Positions 8,356-15,954 of a DNA stretch of 29,317 nt are shown here, one piece after another; positions within the stretch are counted from its first letter, which is position 1; every line of letters begins with the position of its first letter. This DNA comes from CAZAIO01 sp964485235 (lineage in GTDB: Bacteria > Chloroflexota > Dehalococcoidia > GIF9 > UBA5629), in the NCBI GenBank assembly GCA_964485235.1, contig CAZAIO010000018.1, positions 1-29,317 of the forward strand, written 5' to 3'. The notes beneath the pieces were generated by a model. That model was not told the origin of the DNA, did no database searches, and worked only from the letters and a program-made list of their open reading frames with translations. Position numbers and translations under genes: made by a program.

Positions 8356-8474
8356 AAAATTGCCCCAAGTAACCTCCCCCTCCGGTTCCACTTCCAGTCG
8401 ATACTTTCCAGCTTTCGCTTTCCTTGCACCGACTCCTCTGCCTCCCCGGTCCCGGTTCGATTACTTGGGACAAT
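8351..8474 (-). ncRNA. Candidate small structured RNA, about 116 nt, unassigned family
   Basis: The ends form a 14-bp stem (8359-8372 with 8461-8474). The single non-Watson-Crick position is C/A if read on plus but G-U on minus, and only the minus strand has a U-rich run right after the stem (8358-8351). A promoter is placed so that transcription starts at the first base of the stem. Inside are a 7-bp stem (8434-8428 with 8402-8396, AGUCGGU/AUCGACU), an apical AGC-GAAA-GCU tetraloop hairpin (8419-8410) and a CCGG/CCGG pairing (8455-8452 with 8385-8382), making a rod-like RNA. The interior is purine-rich with nine GGA triplets. It lacks the conserved SRP core and riboswitch signatures I know. 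It converges on the hpt stop codon. Confidence 0.75.
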
Positions 8475-8478
8475 GAAC

Positions 8479-8507
8479 AATATATCATATATCATTATAT
8501 TTGTCAA
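8479..8507 (-). promoter_or_regulatory. Promoter of the minus-strand small RNA
   Basis: Read on the minus strand, TTGACA (8507-8502), a 17-bp A/T-rich spacer and TATATT (8484-8479) form a nearly consensus sigma-70 promoter. The expected start falls within the first bases of the closing stem (8474-8472). No protein gene follows on this strand. Confidence 0.8.
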
Positions 8508-8652
8508 GGACCGGTATTTGACCATTCGGAATTATAGGTTTCCGGCAGCATAAATTTTACTATATATCCGCCATATAATGATGGAGATGGTTTCCTTATT
8601 ACCCTGAGTTATTTTCTCTTCGTATGTATATTACTTATCACTCTACCGGATA

Positions 8653-9456
8653 TTAAAAATAACCTAAATACCATTTCAAAATGACCTCGCCCCAGAGCAA
8701 TGTAATAATCGTTGCCAGAGCAATGAAAGGGCCAAAAGGTATTGTCTCTTTACGTTTTTTAATCCCAGTTAAAAGTAATAATCCTGCAATTACACCACCA
8801 AGTATTATAGCGATAAAGAGCGATACAAAAACCAGCGGAAATCCTACTATCATACCGACCATACCCGCTAGTTTAACATCGCCCCAACCCATTCCACCTT
8901 TAAAAATCATTGCTACAATAAAAAGCAACACAAAACCGGCAAGAGATCCTATGATTGAGTCAACTATCCAGAGGCGAAATCCAAATTGAGCTACATATTC
9001 AGGTTGAAAACCGAATATTGTCCCTATACAGGCCACGACGAAAGCAAAAATAATACCGGGATATACTATTTTATTAGGCAATATTTTTTGTTCCAGATCG
9101 ATAATTGATAAAACAATAAGCATGCCGCTATACACAATAGTCAGAGCCAACTCCCAGGTAAGACCGTAATACAGATAAAGCAAAGCGAAGAGCAGGCCGG
9201 TCCCCAGTTCTACAAAGAGTATCCGGATAGGGATTGAACTCCGGCAATACCGGCAACGTCCTCGCAATAAAAGGTAGCTTATTACGGGAAACAAGTCTTT
9301 TTTCGCCAGAGGCCGGTTACATTCAGGGCAATGTGATGACGGGAACATTAGAGAGCCGCCTTGAGGTAAGCGGTCTATAACTACATTGAAAAAACTGCCC
9401 AGCGATGCGCCGAAAATAAAGAAAATCAAGAAATATACAGCGGTCATAATAAACAA
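8653..9456 (-). CDS. pilD: Prepilin peptidase (leader peptidase / N-methyltransferase, PilD family)
   Basis: Integral membrane aspartic protease that cleaves type IV prepilins after the glycine of the leader and methylates the new N-terminus. At 267 residues it has the usual length. The N-terminal GASLGSFFNVVIDRLP is diagnostic. Two CxxC pairs (CPECNRPL and CRYC) form the zinc-binding cytoplasmic part. The catalytic aspartates are in SIIDLEQKILPN and GWGDVKLAGM (the GxGD motif), and about seven to eight hydrophobic segments follow the family pattern. The TTG at 9456 has AAGGA about 9 bases upstream; an ATG three codons later (9447) is the alternative start. It is divergent from the major pilin gene, its probable substrate. 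No terminator is evident downstream. Confidence 0.96.
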   Translation of the reverse strand: MFIMTAVYFLIFFIFGASLGSFFNVVIDRLPQGGSLMFPSSHCPECNRPLAKKDLFPVISYLLLRGRCRYCRSSIPIRILFVELGTGLLFALLYLYYGLTWELALTIVYSGMLIVLSIIDLEQKILPNKIVYPGIIFAFVVACIGTIFGFQPEYVAQFGFRLWIVDSIIGSLAGFVLLFIVAMIFKGGMGWGDVKLAGMVGMIVGFPLVFVSLFIAIILGGVIAGLLLLTGIKKRKETIPFGPFIALATIITLLWGEVILKWYLGYF

Positions 9457-9607
9457 TTGCCTGCTTTCCTTAATATTATTATTGGTCTATTTACACATCA
9501 AACAGTTATTATTAAAACATATTTTACGCGAATATCATATTATCCGCACATACAAAATCCATCGTTATAACAAAACAATATTACTATAAAAGGCAGCCGG
9601 AGCCACC

Positions 9608-9619
9608 AGTACTTTAATA
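9608..9619 (+). promoter_or_regulatory. AGTACTTTAATA motif upstream of pilin promoter
   Basis: This 12-base sequence recurs exactly at 19412-19423, upstream of the pilB promoter. Here it ends 9 bp before the putative -35 box, a plausible activator position. Both copies are preceded by a related CCG...AGCC stretch. Confidence 0.4.
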
Positions 9620-9628
9620 CTATTTAAA

Positions 9629-9656
9629 TTGTGACTAACGGGCTATTTACTATAGT
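9629..9656 (+). promoter_or_regulatory. Possible promoter of the major pilin gene
   Basis: TTGTGA (9629-9634), a 16-bp spacer and TATAGT (9651-9656) resemble a sigma-70 promoter and predict a leader of about 70 bases. The rest of the 276-base gap between pilD and the pilin gene is A/T-rich with no further gene seen. Confidence 0.45.
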
Positions 9657-9732
9657 CATGTATTATAAGATACTTAATTCAGAAGCAAAAATAAAAAATT
9701 GAGTAAAGAATAAAGAGTAAGGAGGCTCTAGA

Positions 9733-10110
9733 ATGAAAAGGTTCGCTAAAAAAATAAGCCGCATTATGAGAGGAGAGGAAAAAGGATTCACGTTAATCGA
9801 GTTGCTCGTGGTTATCGGTATACTGGGAGTACTCGGAGCAGTCGTTGCCCTTAACGTCGGCAGCTTTATCGGATCAGGCCATAACGAAGCAGCCTGCGCT
9901 GAACTGCATAACGTGCAAACTGCCGTACTGGCATACATGGCAGAAAACACCAGTACAGTTCCGACCAGTGTCGATGACTGTGCAGAGTATATAGTCGGCA
10001 CCCCTTCAGGGACTTACACAATTGGTGCAGGTGGTGAAGTAACACAGACCGATTTTGCGGGTGGCGCGGCATGTACTTTACCAGCAGGTGCTGAAGAACC
10101 AACCACTTAG
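9733..10110 (+). CDS. Type IV major prepilin
   Basis: Structural pilin subunit. An 18-residue basic leader ends in EEKG, cleaved before F19. The mature start FTLIELLVVIGILGVLGAVVALN carries the essential Glu at +5 and the hydrophobic assembly helix. The globular part is small (125 residues in all) with three cysteines (55, 83, 114 approximately), two of which could form a disulfide. A good ribosome site (AAGGAGG ending 9725) lies 7 bases before the ATG, better than any in the minor pilin genes. It is monocistronic, with its own promoter region and a strong terminator, which fits high expression of a major subunit. It lies apart from the assembly operon but between pilD and pilT. Confidence 0.93.
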   Translation: MKRFAKKISRIMRGEEKGFTLIELLVVIGILGVLGAVVALNVGSFIGSGHNEAACAELHNVQTAVLAYMAENTSTVPTSVDDCAEYIVGTPSGTYTIGAGGEVTQTDFAGGAACTLPAGAEEPTT

Positions 10111-10149
10111 AAACATTTAATTTAAAAATCGAAATAGCAGAATAAAAGC

Positions 10150-10182
10150 AAAAAGAGAAAGCGAAAAACGCTTTCTCTTTTT
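10150..10182 (+). terminator. Terminator after the pilin gene (probably bidirectional)
   Basis: A perfect 14-bp stem (10150-10163 with 10169-10182, A5 loop) begins with A5 and ends with T5. It should terminate the pilin transcript and could also stop transcripts arriving from pilT on the minus strand. Confidence 0.9.
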
Positions 10183-10217
10183 ACGTTTTACACCGGGTTG
10201 CAGCTTGATAAAGACAC

Positions 10218-10381
10218 CCTGAATAAATATAAAAATGGCGTTCACAAGCAAAAATGTAAGGACGGGTCTTCAGACCTGTCCGGTGAGCTAGATATTAAAA
10301 TAAACGATTATCCTTGAAAGATATGCTTTAATCGAACGTTTTGGGCGCATCTGAAGATACATCCTTACGAGGTTATTCAGG
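10218..10381. repeat. Nested inverted-repeat element between convergent genes
   Basis: The gap between the pilin terminator and pilT (10183-10469) holds no convincing gene but has nested symmetry. Outer arms are CCTGAATAA (10218-10226) and TTATTCAGG (10373-10381). Inner arms 10256-10274 and 10350-10368 match at 15 of 19 positions (GTAAGGA and TCTTCAGA against their complements). The left inner arm also forms its own hairpin, GGACGGGTC-ttca-GACCTGTCC. It resembles a REP or MITE-like intergenic element, but only one copy lies in the window. Confidence 0.5.
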
Positions 10382-10469
10382 AATAATCAGTGCATCTATC
10401 CCGATCGTATCAGGACACCTCTACGAAATTATGGTAAAGGTACGACGCCATAAGAAATGATCCGCCGGT

Positions 10470-11534
10470 CTACACCCTCATCTCCGCCGCCAGCTTTTCT
10501 ACTTCTCCCTTGTCCTGGCAATACGCCAGCACGGAATCCCAGCTCACCAGACGTTGCCGGAACAGCGTGATAAGCGCTCCATCCAGCGTTTGCATACCAA
10601 TCTGGCCGCCAGTTCGAATGCTGTTGGATAGAAGATGTGTTTTCCCTTCACGGATTAGGTTTTTTACTGCTGGATTTGCCAGCATTATTTCAATCGCCGC
10701 AACCCGTCCACCTGCTATGCGCGGTACAAGAGCCTGGCTCAATACACCCAGGAGCACAGAGGCCAATCGCGATTGTGCAGAATCCCTCTCATGTGGCGGA
10801 AACAGGTCGACTATTCGCTCCACCGTTTGAGCGGCACTCGGGGCATGACCTGTAGACAAAATCAAATGACCTGTTTCCGCAAGGGTCAATACAGCGCTTA
10901 CCGTCTCAAGGTCTCGCATCTCACCCACCAGAATCACATCGGGGTCTTGTCGCAACACGTGCTTCAACGCATTTGTGAATGAAAATGTGTCCGTCGCAAG
11001 TTCCCTCTGGGAAAATGAACATTTATTACTGGTATATCTATATTCGATAGGGTCTTCGATCGTAACCACATAGCGGTATTCAGTATCATTTAAATACTGC
11101 AGCATCGATGCAAGCGTCGTACTTTTTCCCGAACCCGTAGGACCGCTCACCACAACAAGTCCCCTGGGCCTGACAATCAAGTCCATACATATCTTCGGCA
11201 ATCCCAACTCCTCGATCTTAGGAATAGTGGACGGCTGAAGTCGAAATGCCAGGCTGAGAGCACCCTGTTGTAAACATGCATTACATCTCGAATATCCTCC
11301 CCATGGTATCTTGTAAGAAAAATCAAGTTCCCTGTTTTCATAGAATAAATCACGTTGCTCTTGTGTTGTCACCTGTATAAATATCTCATTCAGATCATCT
11401 GTCGTGAGCACATTATTTTCTTCCAGTGCTCTAAGAGATCCGTCAATACGAAGCAACGGCCGGCAGGAAACAACCATGTGAAGATCAGACGCTTTTCTCT
11501 CTTCAGCGATCCGGAATAGCTCTTCTATATTCAT
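10470..11534 (-). CDS. pilT: Twitching motility ATPase PilT
   Basis: Hexameric ATPase that powers pilus retraction. The ATG at 11534 gives the canonical start MNIEELFRIAEERKASDLHM; a GTG at 11594 would add 20 residues but has no ribosome site. Motifs numbered from this ATG: Walker A GPTGSGKST near 131-139, the Asp-box TIEDPIEY, Walker B ILVGEMRDLET, the His-box TGHLILSTGHA, and VERIVDLFPPHERDSAQSRLASVL, which is strongly PilT-like. The region that is usually RxNVFRQRG reads RCNACLQQG, introducing two cysteines. It is the last gene of the minus-strand pilO unit, 67 bases after the pilM-pilN stop. Confidence 0.96.
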   Translation of the reverse strand: MNIEELFRIAEERKASDLHMVVSCRPLLRIDGSLRALEENNVLTTDDLNEIFIQVTTQEQRDLFYENRELDFSYKIPWGGYSRCNACLQQGALSLAFRLQPSTIPKIEELGLPKICMDLIVRPRGLVVVSGPTGSGKSTTLASMLQYLNDTEYRYVVTIEDPIEYRYTSNKCSFSQRELATDTFSFTNALKHVLRQDPDVILVGEMRDLETVSAVLTLAETGHLILSTGHAPSAAQTVERIVDLFPPHERDSAQSRLASVLLGVLSQALVPRIAGGRVAAIEIMLANPAVKNLIREGKTHLLSNSIRTGGQIGMQTLDGALITLFRQRLVSWDSVLAYCQDKGEVEKLAAEMRV

Positions 11535-11601
11535 AGCCACTTTCCCTTTTCTTTCTGGTAATGTTTCGACAGGAAATCCTTTTTCAGCAACCACCGCGGC
11601 A

Positions 11602-13035
11602 CTAATCAGAACTCGTCATGATAATTGTAAAGCTTATATTGTTATACGATAGCACCTGTGTGGAAACAATCACCGTGTCGAATCTCCTGCTATTTTTCAG
11701 ATCATTGCTGTAGCTAATTACCACTGATTCATCCGGAGCAATACCATTTACGCGCCATTCTCTCTGAATGGTCCCCTCTTTTTCATTTTGCTTTTCTTCG
11801 TAATCAACAGAAGTTAAATCCACGCTGCCGGGCAAGAGGCTCGTCACTTTACTAAGGTCTACATTTACTTTTTCCTGTTTTGCCCTATATTTTGTAAGCA
11901 GGTCAAGATACTCATCACGAGCAGTCTCGGCATCAGCTAGATTTATTTTTAATTCATCAACTTCTGTAGTAGTACCCTGTCTTGCCTGTATCTGACTCTG
12001 TAGAGCCGTTACCCTTTCCTGTAACTGCGTTGTTGTGTCAAGTTCACGCTTTGTTTGCATCACTGTAAATACAATAATGATCAGCACGATTATAAACAAT
12101 GCGACTGAAATATAACCGAAAACAGGCCTGGCTTTAGGTAAGTAAAAGTCGGGAATAGTGTTAATGTCCACCGCTAAACGGCTACTAGCTGTTTTCATTT
12201 GCTTGAGTGCAAGTCCTATGTTTACTGCAAAATCATTAGGATCGAACCCATCGGGGTATTGCAGAAATTGCGGAATCGGTTTAACTCTGTAACTTAATTG
12301 TTCCGCGAGTAATTGAGTATGCTCGCCGCTGATAAAAACAACCGTATCTTCGGTAACAGGGCTGGTCTTGTGACCGGTATTATGAAAACTTACAGTCCTG
12401 TCGAGTTCCTCTTTTATCAGTGTTATTTTTTCTTCCGGAGAACTACTGCTACCGGAAAACGTTATGCTTCGTAAAAGCTCCGGTACGCCGTCAAGCATCA
12501 GTACTATATCGAAACTAGCCGGTTGAATATTTATCACCAGCGCATCTTTTTCATCGGCAACTCTTGCGACAGCGAGCGGCTTTACATCCATAATCCTTGA
12601 TTCCAGCCCCGCTTCATGTAAGGTATCGAGCATGGCATCAACACTGTTTCTGGGGAGACCTACAAGACAAAACACTGTTTCTCTGTCCGTTGTTTCGACA
12701 GCTTGCCATGACGTATATACTTCGTTCAAAGGAACAGGCATTACTCTACCCATTTCCCTGTTCGCTGCTTCCGCCTGAAGCCTTGACGGCAACTTGGGCA
12801 GCTTTACTACCCTGTATATCGAATGGATGCCGCTGATGCCGGCAACCACTCTCTTTTCCTTTATCCCGTTTTCGGACATAAGCTGTTTGATAAGTTGCCC
12901 CATACCGGTCTTGTCCATGATCACACCATCCTCAACCATCCCCGGTTCAAGGGTATGGCGTACCGCCAGGTCAATCCGTTTACCGGTCACCTGCATGATT
13001 TTTATTTCAGTCTGCTCGATATCCAGTGTAATCAT
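11602..13035 (-). CDS. pilM: PilM-PilN fusion, type IV pilus alignment protein
   Basis: One 477-residue protein combines two usually separate proteins. Residues 1-285 have the PilM actin-like fold. Residues 291-297 (INTIPDF) correspond to the INLLP peptide of PilN that docks into PilM. A membrane helix follows (about 305-326), then a coiled coil (about 327-395) and a PilN-like periplasm-side domain to the end. The nucleotide motifs are degraded: the start reads LDIEQTEIKIMQV instead of DIGSSSVKxxxL, and the second phosphate motif reads VINIQPASFDIVL instead of DIGxxxT, so ATP binding is doubtful. It lies between pilO and pilT, 20 bases after pilO. The subcomplex links the cytoplasmic motor to the pilus base. 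Confidence 0.85.
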   Translation of the reverse strand: MITLDIEQTEIKIMQVTGKRIDLAVRHTLEPGMVEDGVIMDKTGMGQLIKQLMSENGIKEKRVVAGISGIHSIYRVVKLPKLPSRLQAEAANREMGRVMPVPLNEVYTSWQAVETTDRETVFCLVGLPRNSVDAMLDTLHEAGLESRIMDVKPLAVARVADEKDALVINIQPASFDIVLMLDGVPELLRSITFSGSSSSPEEKITLIKEELDRTVSFHNTGHKTSPVTEDTVVFISGEHTQLLAEQLSYRVKPIPQFLQYPDGFDPNDFAVNIGLALKQMKTASSRLAVDINTIPDFYLPKARPVFGYISVALFIIVLIIIVFTVMQTKRELDTTTQLQERVTALQSQIQARQGTTTEVDELKINLADAETARDEYLDLLTKYRAKQEKVNVDLSKVTSLLPGSVDLTSVDYEEKQNEKEGTIQREWRVNGIAPDESVVISYSNDLKNSRRFDTVIVSTQVLSYNNISFTIIMTSSD

Positions 13036-13055
13036 ATATTATTTCGCCACGATTA

Positions 13056-13652
13056 TTATTCTGCTTCCTTGAAATGGTAGATATCAAAATCCAGTGTAGC
13101 AGTATCTTCACTTCCCGTTCCCTCTAATATGATGAAAAGTGCCTTCGTCATCACACTCGTTTGATAACGCTCATTTATATCGAGAAGAAAATTTTGTACT
13201 TTCGATATTTGCCCGGTAACATAAAGCCTGAAGCCCAATACGGCAAATTGGTCTGATGTATTTTTATCTTCATTCCTGAGTGTATCGATTCTCGATAAGA
13301 CGAGGTCATTTTTATCTGCCAGTTCATAAAATCCCTGAACAATAGCAATGCCCGGATCAGCTTTTGGAAATCTTTCTATTGCCGTCTCTCGTTCCGCGTC
13401 TACTTTATTTATCTCTGCCTGTAACCGTTCTTTTTCGGTTAAAGGAACGGAAAGGATATTCTCCAGGTTGGAAAGCTCTTTTTGTAGTGTCGCCTGTTTA
13501 GATTGCTGTTGATTCTTAATTAGTATAGAAGGAACTAAAAAAACAGCGCATATACCCACAATCAGCAAGACCTGGCTTACCTTGCTTAACCGTGGTAACC
13601 TGCTAATGAATGTTTTCTTTTCGGGCTGCGTCTCTTTGGTATTTATCGTCAT
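13056..13652 (-). CDS. pilO: PilO-like type IV pilus alignment protein
   Basis: Inner-membrane alignment protein expected to pair with PilN. The 198 residues comprise a short basic cytoplasmic N-terminus, one membrane helix (about residues 26-44), a coiled coil (about 50-95) and a small ferredoxin-like domain ending in a stretch typical of PilO (VTGQISKVQNFLLDINE). Recognition rests on topology, length and position directly before pilM-pilN more than on a strict motif. No PilP or secretin PilQ accompanies it, which fits a single-membrane cell. The start is ATG with only weak Shine-Dalgarno complementarity. A terminator-like hairpin separates it from the upstream minor pilin genes. Confidence 0.82.
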   Translation of the reverse strand: MTINTKETQPEKKTFISRLPRLSKVSQVLLIVGICAVFLVPSILIKNQQQSKQATLQKELSNLENILSVPLTEKERLQAEINKVDAERETAIERFPKADPGIAIVQGFYELADKNDLVLSRIDTLRNEDKNTSDQFAVLGFRLYVTGQISKVQNFLLDINERYQTSVMTKALFIILEGTGSEDTATLDFDIYHFKEAE

Positions 13653-13770
13653 CTTTCGCGCTTACTACATGTATACATTCACTACTAAATATTATGTAAC
13701 CTTAATAATCTCCCGATCCCCTCCCGTCTCTCCGTTTTTATATACTTTCAGTCTACCATCTTCTCTCGAT

Positions 13771-13808
13771 AAAAACTATAGTGGGCGGCTAAAAAGTCGC
13801 CCATTATA
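13771..13808 (-). terminator. Terminator-like hairpin between minor pilins and pilO
   Basis: Arms 13777-13790 and 13795-13808 pair around an AAAA/TTTT loop. On the minus strand the stem has two A/C mismatches but is followed by a T5 run, as a terminator for the minor pilin operon would be. On the plus strand the same two positions are G-U wobbles. It sits in a 222-base gap and splits the pilus genes into two units. No convincing pilO promoter was found. Confidence 0.6.
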
Positions 13809-13874
13809 AAACAGTTCGGTAAGTATCACCGTGGATACCGTCAGATAAAATACAGGCAAATCATATATTCGGTT

Positions 13875-15362
13875 TTAGCTATTGTCCTGAATTGTATATT
13901 GCAGGACTTCCATATGTGCTTCAGAACTACCGCTACGCGGCAGGTCTTCTCTGGAATTTAAATCCAGAGGATACTTGATCGTACTCTGGCCTTCTCCCTG
14001 AATGCTTTTCCCCACAGCCGAGCCATAGATCATACTTTGCCCTGACAGCAAAATACTACCGTTGGGAGCAAATACAATCGCCGACGTCCAGCTTTGCCCG
14101 CTTATAGTTACAGCGGAGCCAGAAGCGAGAGAAACGATAATTGGAATATCATCTAGCGAAAGCTGCGATTGTCCGCTTAGATTTATCGTCCCGCCTGCGA
14201 TAATCGTCTCACCACCGATCCAGTCGCACTGACCGCTGGCATTAATATTTCCTTCCACGTAAACGGTTCCGCCTAAAATCAGACTGGTTTGACTGCTCAC
14301 TGTCAGATTAGCACCTACATATATAGTACTTCCAAAATTAACATCTTCCATACCTGAGACAATCAACGAACCGGTGATTATTACCGGTGCGTTGAAGGTG
14401 ACATTAGCGAAACTATCAATCTGAAGGTTTCCATGTACATATACCACATCATCGAATACCACATTGGCAAAACCGCCTATATAAAGGTTCCCGCCGGAAC
14501 CCAGTCCCACAGATACTTTGTTCCCGAATGTCCACGATCCGAAATTGGTAATCGTCATTCCCGCTTCGACACCCACAGTATTTGGATATGCACCTGCAGA
14601 TGGTGTCCACGAACCGGTATGATTAATAACCGTATTATATTCTGCTGCCAGTGTCTCATCCCTGTATGTAGGAGTATCAATCGTAGGAATAGGCGGCGGA
14701 CTGGTATCATATTGTACCTCGTCTCCGGTTATTCTTGACTGCCCGCTTCTCACAATAGTACCGGTAGTGGTTGCATCGCCGTTTACCTTGGCCTGGCCGT
14801 TCATATACAGGCTACCGATTGCATACACATCGCCTTCCTGTACCTCGTCGGACTCCGTTTCCGTTTGACCTGTCAATACAATATCGCCATCAAGGCTACA
14901 GAGTGCATAATCAAAACTGGACGAGCCGCTGCTTGCACTTGTCACGGATATATAAGAAACGATATCCGTATTTTGTATATCTTTAGTAGCTGTCGATTGG
15001 ATTCGATATGTACTGCTGGTATCTCCTTCCTCAGTAACATTTGATATCTCGATTTCCACGGTATTGCCGTTAATCTGCTGTTGATCCATATCCAGAGTAA
15101 CCTGCTGTCCCAGTTCTGGTGGTAAAAATTCACCCTGATAGTCCGGCTTTAAGTGCCATATTGCATATTGAATGCCGGCATCAGCCGCATATATTGCGTC
15201 ATCCTGTTCATTGATAACAGTATTGCCGCTCAGGCTTGTATCCATCAAGAGAAGTGAAGGCACTACTATCAGGCCGCCGAGCAGCATGACAATAAGTGCA
15301 AGAGGCAAGGAAAACCCCGATTCACTTTTTAACAGTTTGTTAATAAACAGTTTCAATTTCAT
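13875..15362 (-). CDS. Minor pilin, GspK/PilX-like, with beta-solenoid domain
   Basis: The N-terminus is a prepilin leader (SESG, cleaved before F17) followed by FSLPLALIVMLLGGLIVVPS. Position +5 is Leu, not Glu, as in tip-type pseudopilins of the GspK/PilX kind. The AADAGIQYAIWHL stretch near 59-71 is typical of PilX N-terminal domains. From about 150 to 460 the protein consists of short repeating strands with regular G-N-L / G-T-V turns and a recurring SGQ(S) motif at about 206, 376, 396, 421 and 440, indicating a right-handed beta-helix like bactofilin or polymer-forming proteins. It probably caps the pilus or acts as an adhesin. A GGAGGG lies about 9 bases before the ATG. It is last in the pilB operon. 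Confidence 0.8.
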   Translation of the reverse strand: MKLKLFINKLLKSESGFSLPLALIVMLLGGLIVVPSLLLMDTSLSGNTVINEQDDAIYAADAGIQYAIWHLKPDYQGEFLPPELGQQVTLDMDQQQINGNTVEIEISNVTEEGDTSSTYRIQSTATKDIQNTDIVSYISVTSASSGSSSFDYALCSLDGDIVLTGQTETESDEVQEGDVYAIGSLYMNGQAKVNGDATTTGTIVRSGQSRITGDEVQYDTSPPPIPTIDTPTYRDETLAAEYNTVINHTGSWTPSAGAYPNTVGVEAGMTITNFGSWTFGNKVSVGLGSGGNLYIGGFANVVFDDVVYVHGNLQIDSFANVTFNAPVIITGSLIVSGMEDVNFGSTIYVGANLTVSSQTSLILGGTVYVEGNINASGQCDWIGGETIIAGGTINLSGQSQLSLDDIPIIVSLASGSAVTISGQSWTSAIVFAPNGSILLSGQSMIYGSAVGKSIQGEGQSTIKYPLDLNSREDLPRSGSSEAHMEVLQYTIQDNS

Positions 15363-15378
15363 TTTCCATTACCCTCCA

Positions 15379-15933
15379 TTATTCACCCTCCGGTAATCTC
15401 CTTGAAACGTCGTATTCCTTCTCTATTTCAGTGGTACCAAGAGAAGCTTTTACAGTAAAAATATATTTGCTTTCATTAGACGGATCTTCGATAAAAAAAG
15501 TATCATTCGCTACTATATAGCGGGCAACGATTACTGAGGCCCCTCCGTTTTTCTGTCGCAGCAACTGTCCGTCACTGAGTGTGTAATCAATTGCATTATG
15601 TGTCTCATCCCAGTCATCCCATTCAATACTCACCATAACACCTGGTTCATCAGATATAATTGTCTGCCCGTTCATCGCATCACGTGTAACCCAATAACCG
15701 GCATTCTGTACCTGGGTCAATACTATGACATGGTTATTGTTCTGCGGTCCGACTTTCATAATCATAATGGTCGTCATTGCCATTACCCCCATCAGGACAG
15801 AAACAATAGGCAGGACTACCAATAGCTCAAGAAGCGTAAATCCATTTTCAGTCTTAACAGTTTTACTCCCGGAACCCCCGTAGAGCGTATTTCTTCTCCG
15901 GTATTTTAATAGATTTATTAAACGAGATTTCAC
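15379..15933 (-). CDS. Minor prepilin (PulG/GspJ-like)
   Basis: A 31-residue basic leader ends in TENG, cleaved before F32. The mature helix FTLLELLVVLPIVSVLMGVMAM has Glu at +5. The C-terminal domain is about 120 residues, beta-rich, with several Trp and Asp residues (IEWDDWDETHN) and no cysteines. Length and order (after a GspI-like and before a GspK-like gene) match the minor pilin triplet I-J-K that primes pilus assembly at the tip. The start is GTG at 15933, supported by AGAAGGG about 6 bases upstream. It lies 21 bases after the preceding pilin gene and 16 bases before the next. Confidence 0.85.
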   Translation of the reverse strand: MKSRLINLLKYRRRNTLYGGSGSKTVKTENGFTLLELLVVLPIVSVLMGVMAMTTIMIMKVGPQNNNHVIVLTQVQNAGYWVTRDAMNGQTIISDEPGVMVSIEWDDWDETHNAIDYTLSDGQLLRQKNGGASVIVARYIVANDTFFIEDPSNESKYIFTVKASLGTTEIEKEYDVSRRLPEGE

Positions 15934-15954
15934 TTTATCCCTTCTCTACCCTCT

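Noticed and set aside
8445..8474. GGTTCGATT on the plus strand looks like a tRNA T-arm
   Set aside because: The flanking five bases do not pair, and there is no anticodon arm or acceptor stem; the segment belongs to the minus-strand RNA.
8351..8474. SRP (4.5S) RNA identity for the minus-strand RNA
   Set aside because: Size and rod shape fit, but the highly conserved apical GGAA loop with AGCA/CAGG symmetric loop is not present.
8340..8525. Minus-strand 61-codon ORF spanning the small RNA
   Set aside because: It runs through the structured RNA and its promoter, has no ribosome site and low-complexity content; not a credible protein.
9590..9612. GGCAGCCGGAGCCACC resembles the 3' half of a cyclic di-GMP-I (GEMM) riboswitch upstream of the pilin gene
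   Set aside because: The required GCAAAGCC and GGCAAACC segments are absent in the preceding 100 bases, so no complete aptamer can be formed.
11535..11594. GTG start extending PilT by 20 residues
   Set aside because: The extension has no family match and no Shine-Dalgarno, whereas ATG 11534 gives the standard N-terminus.
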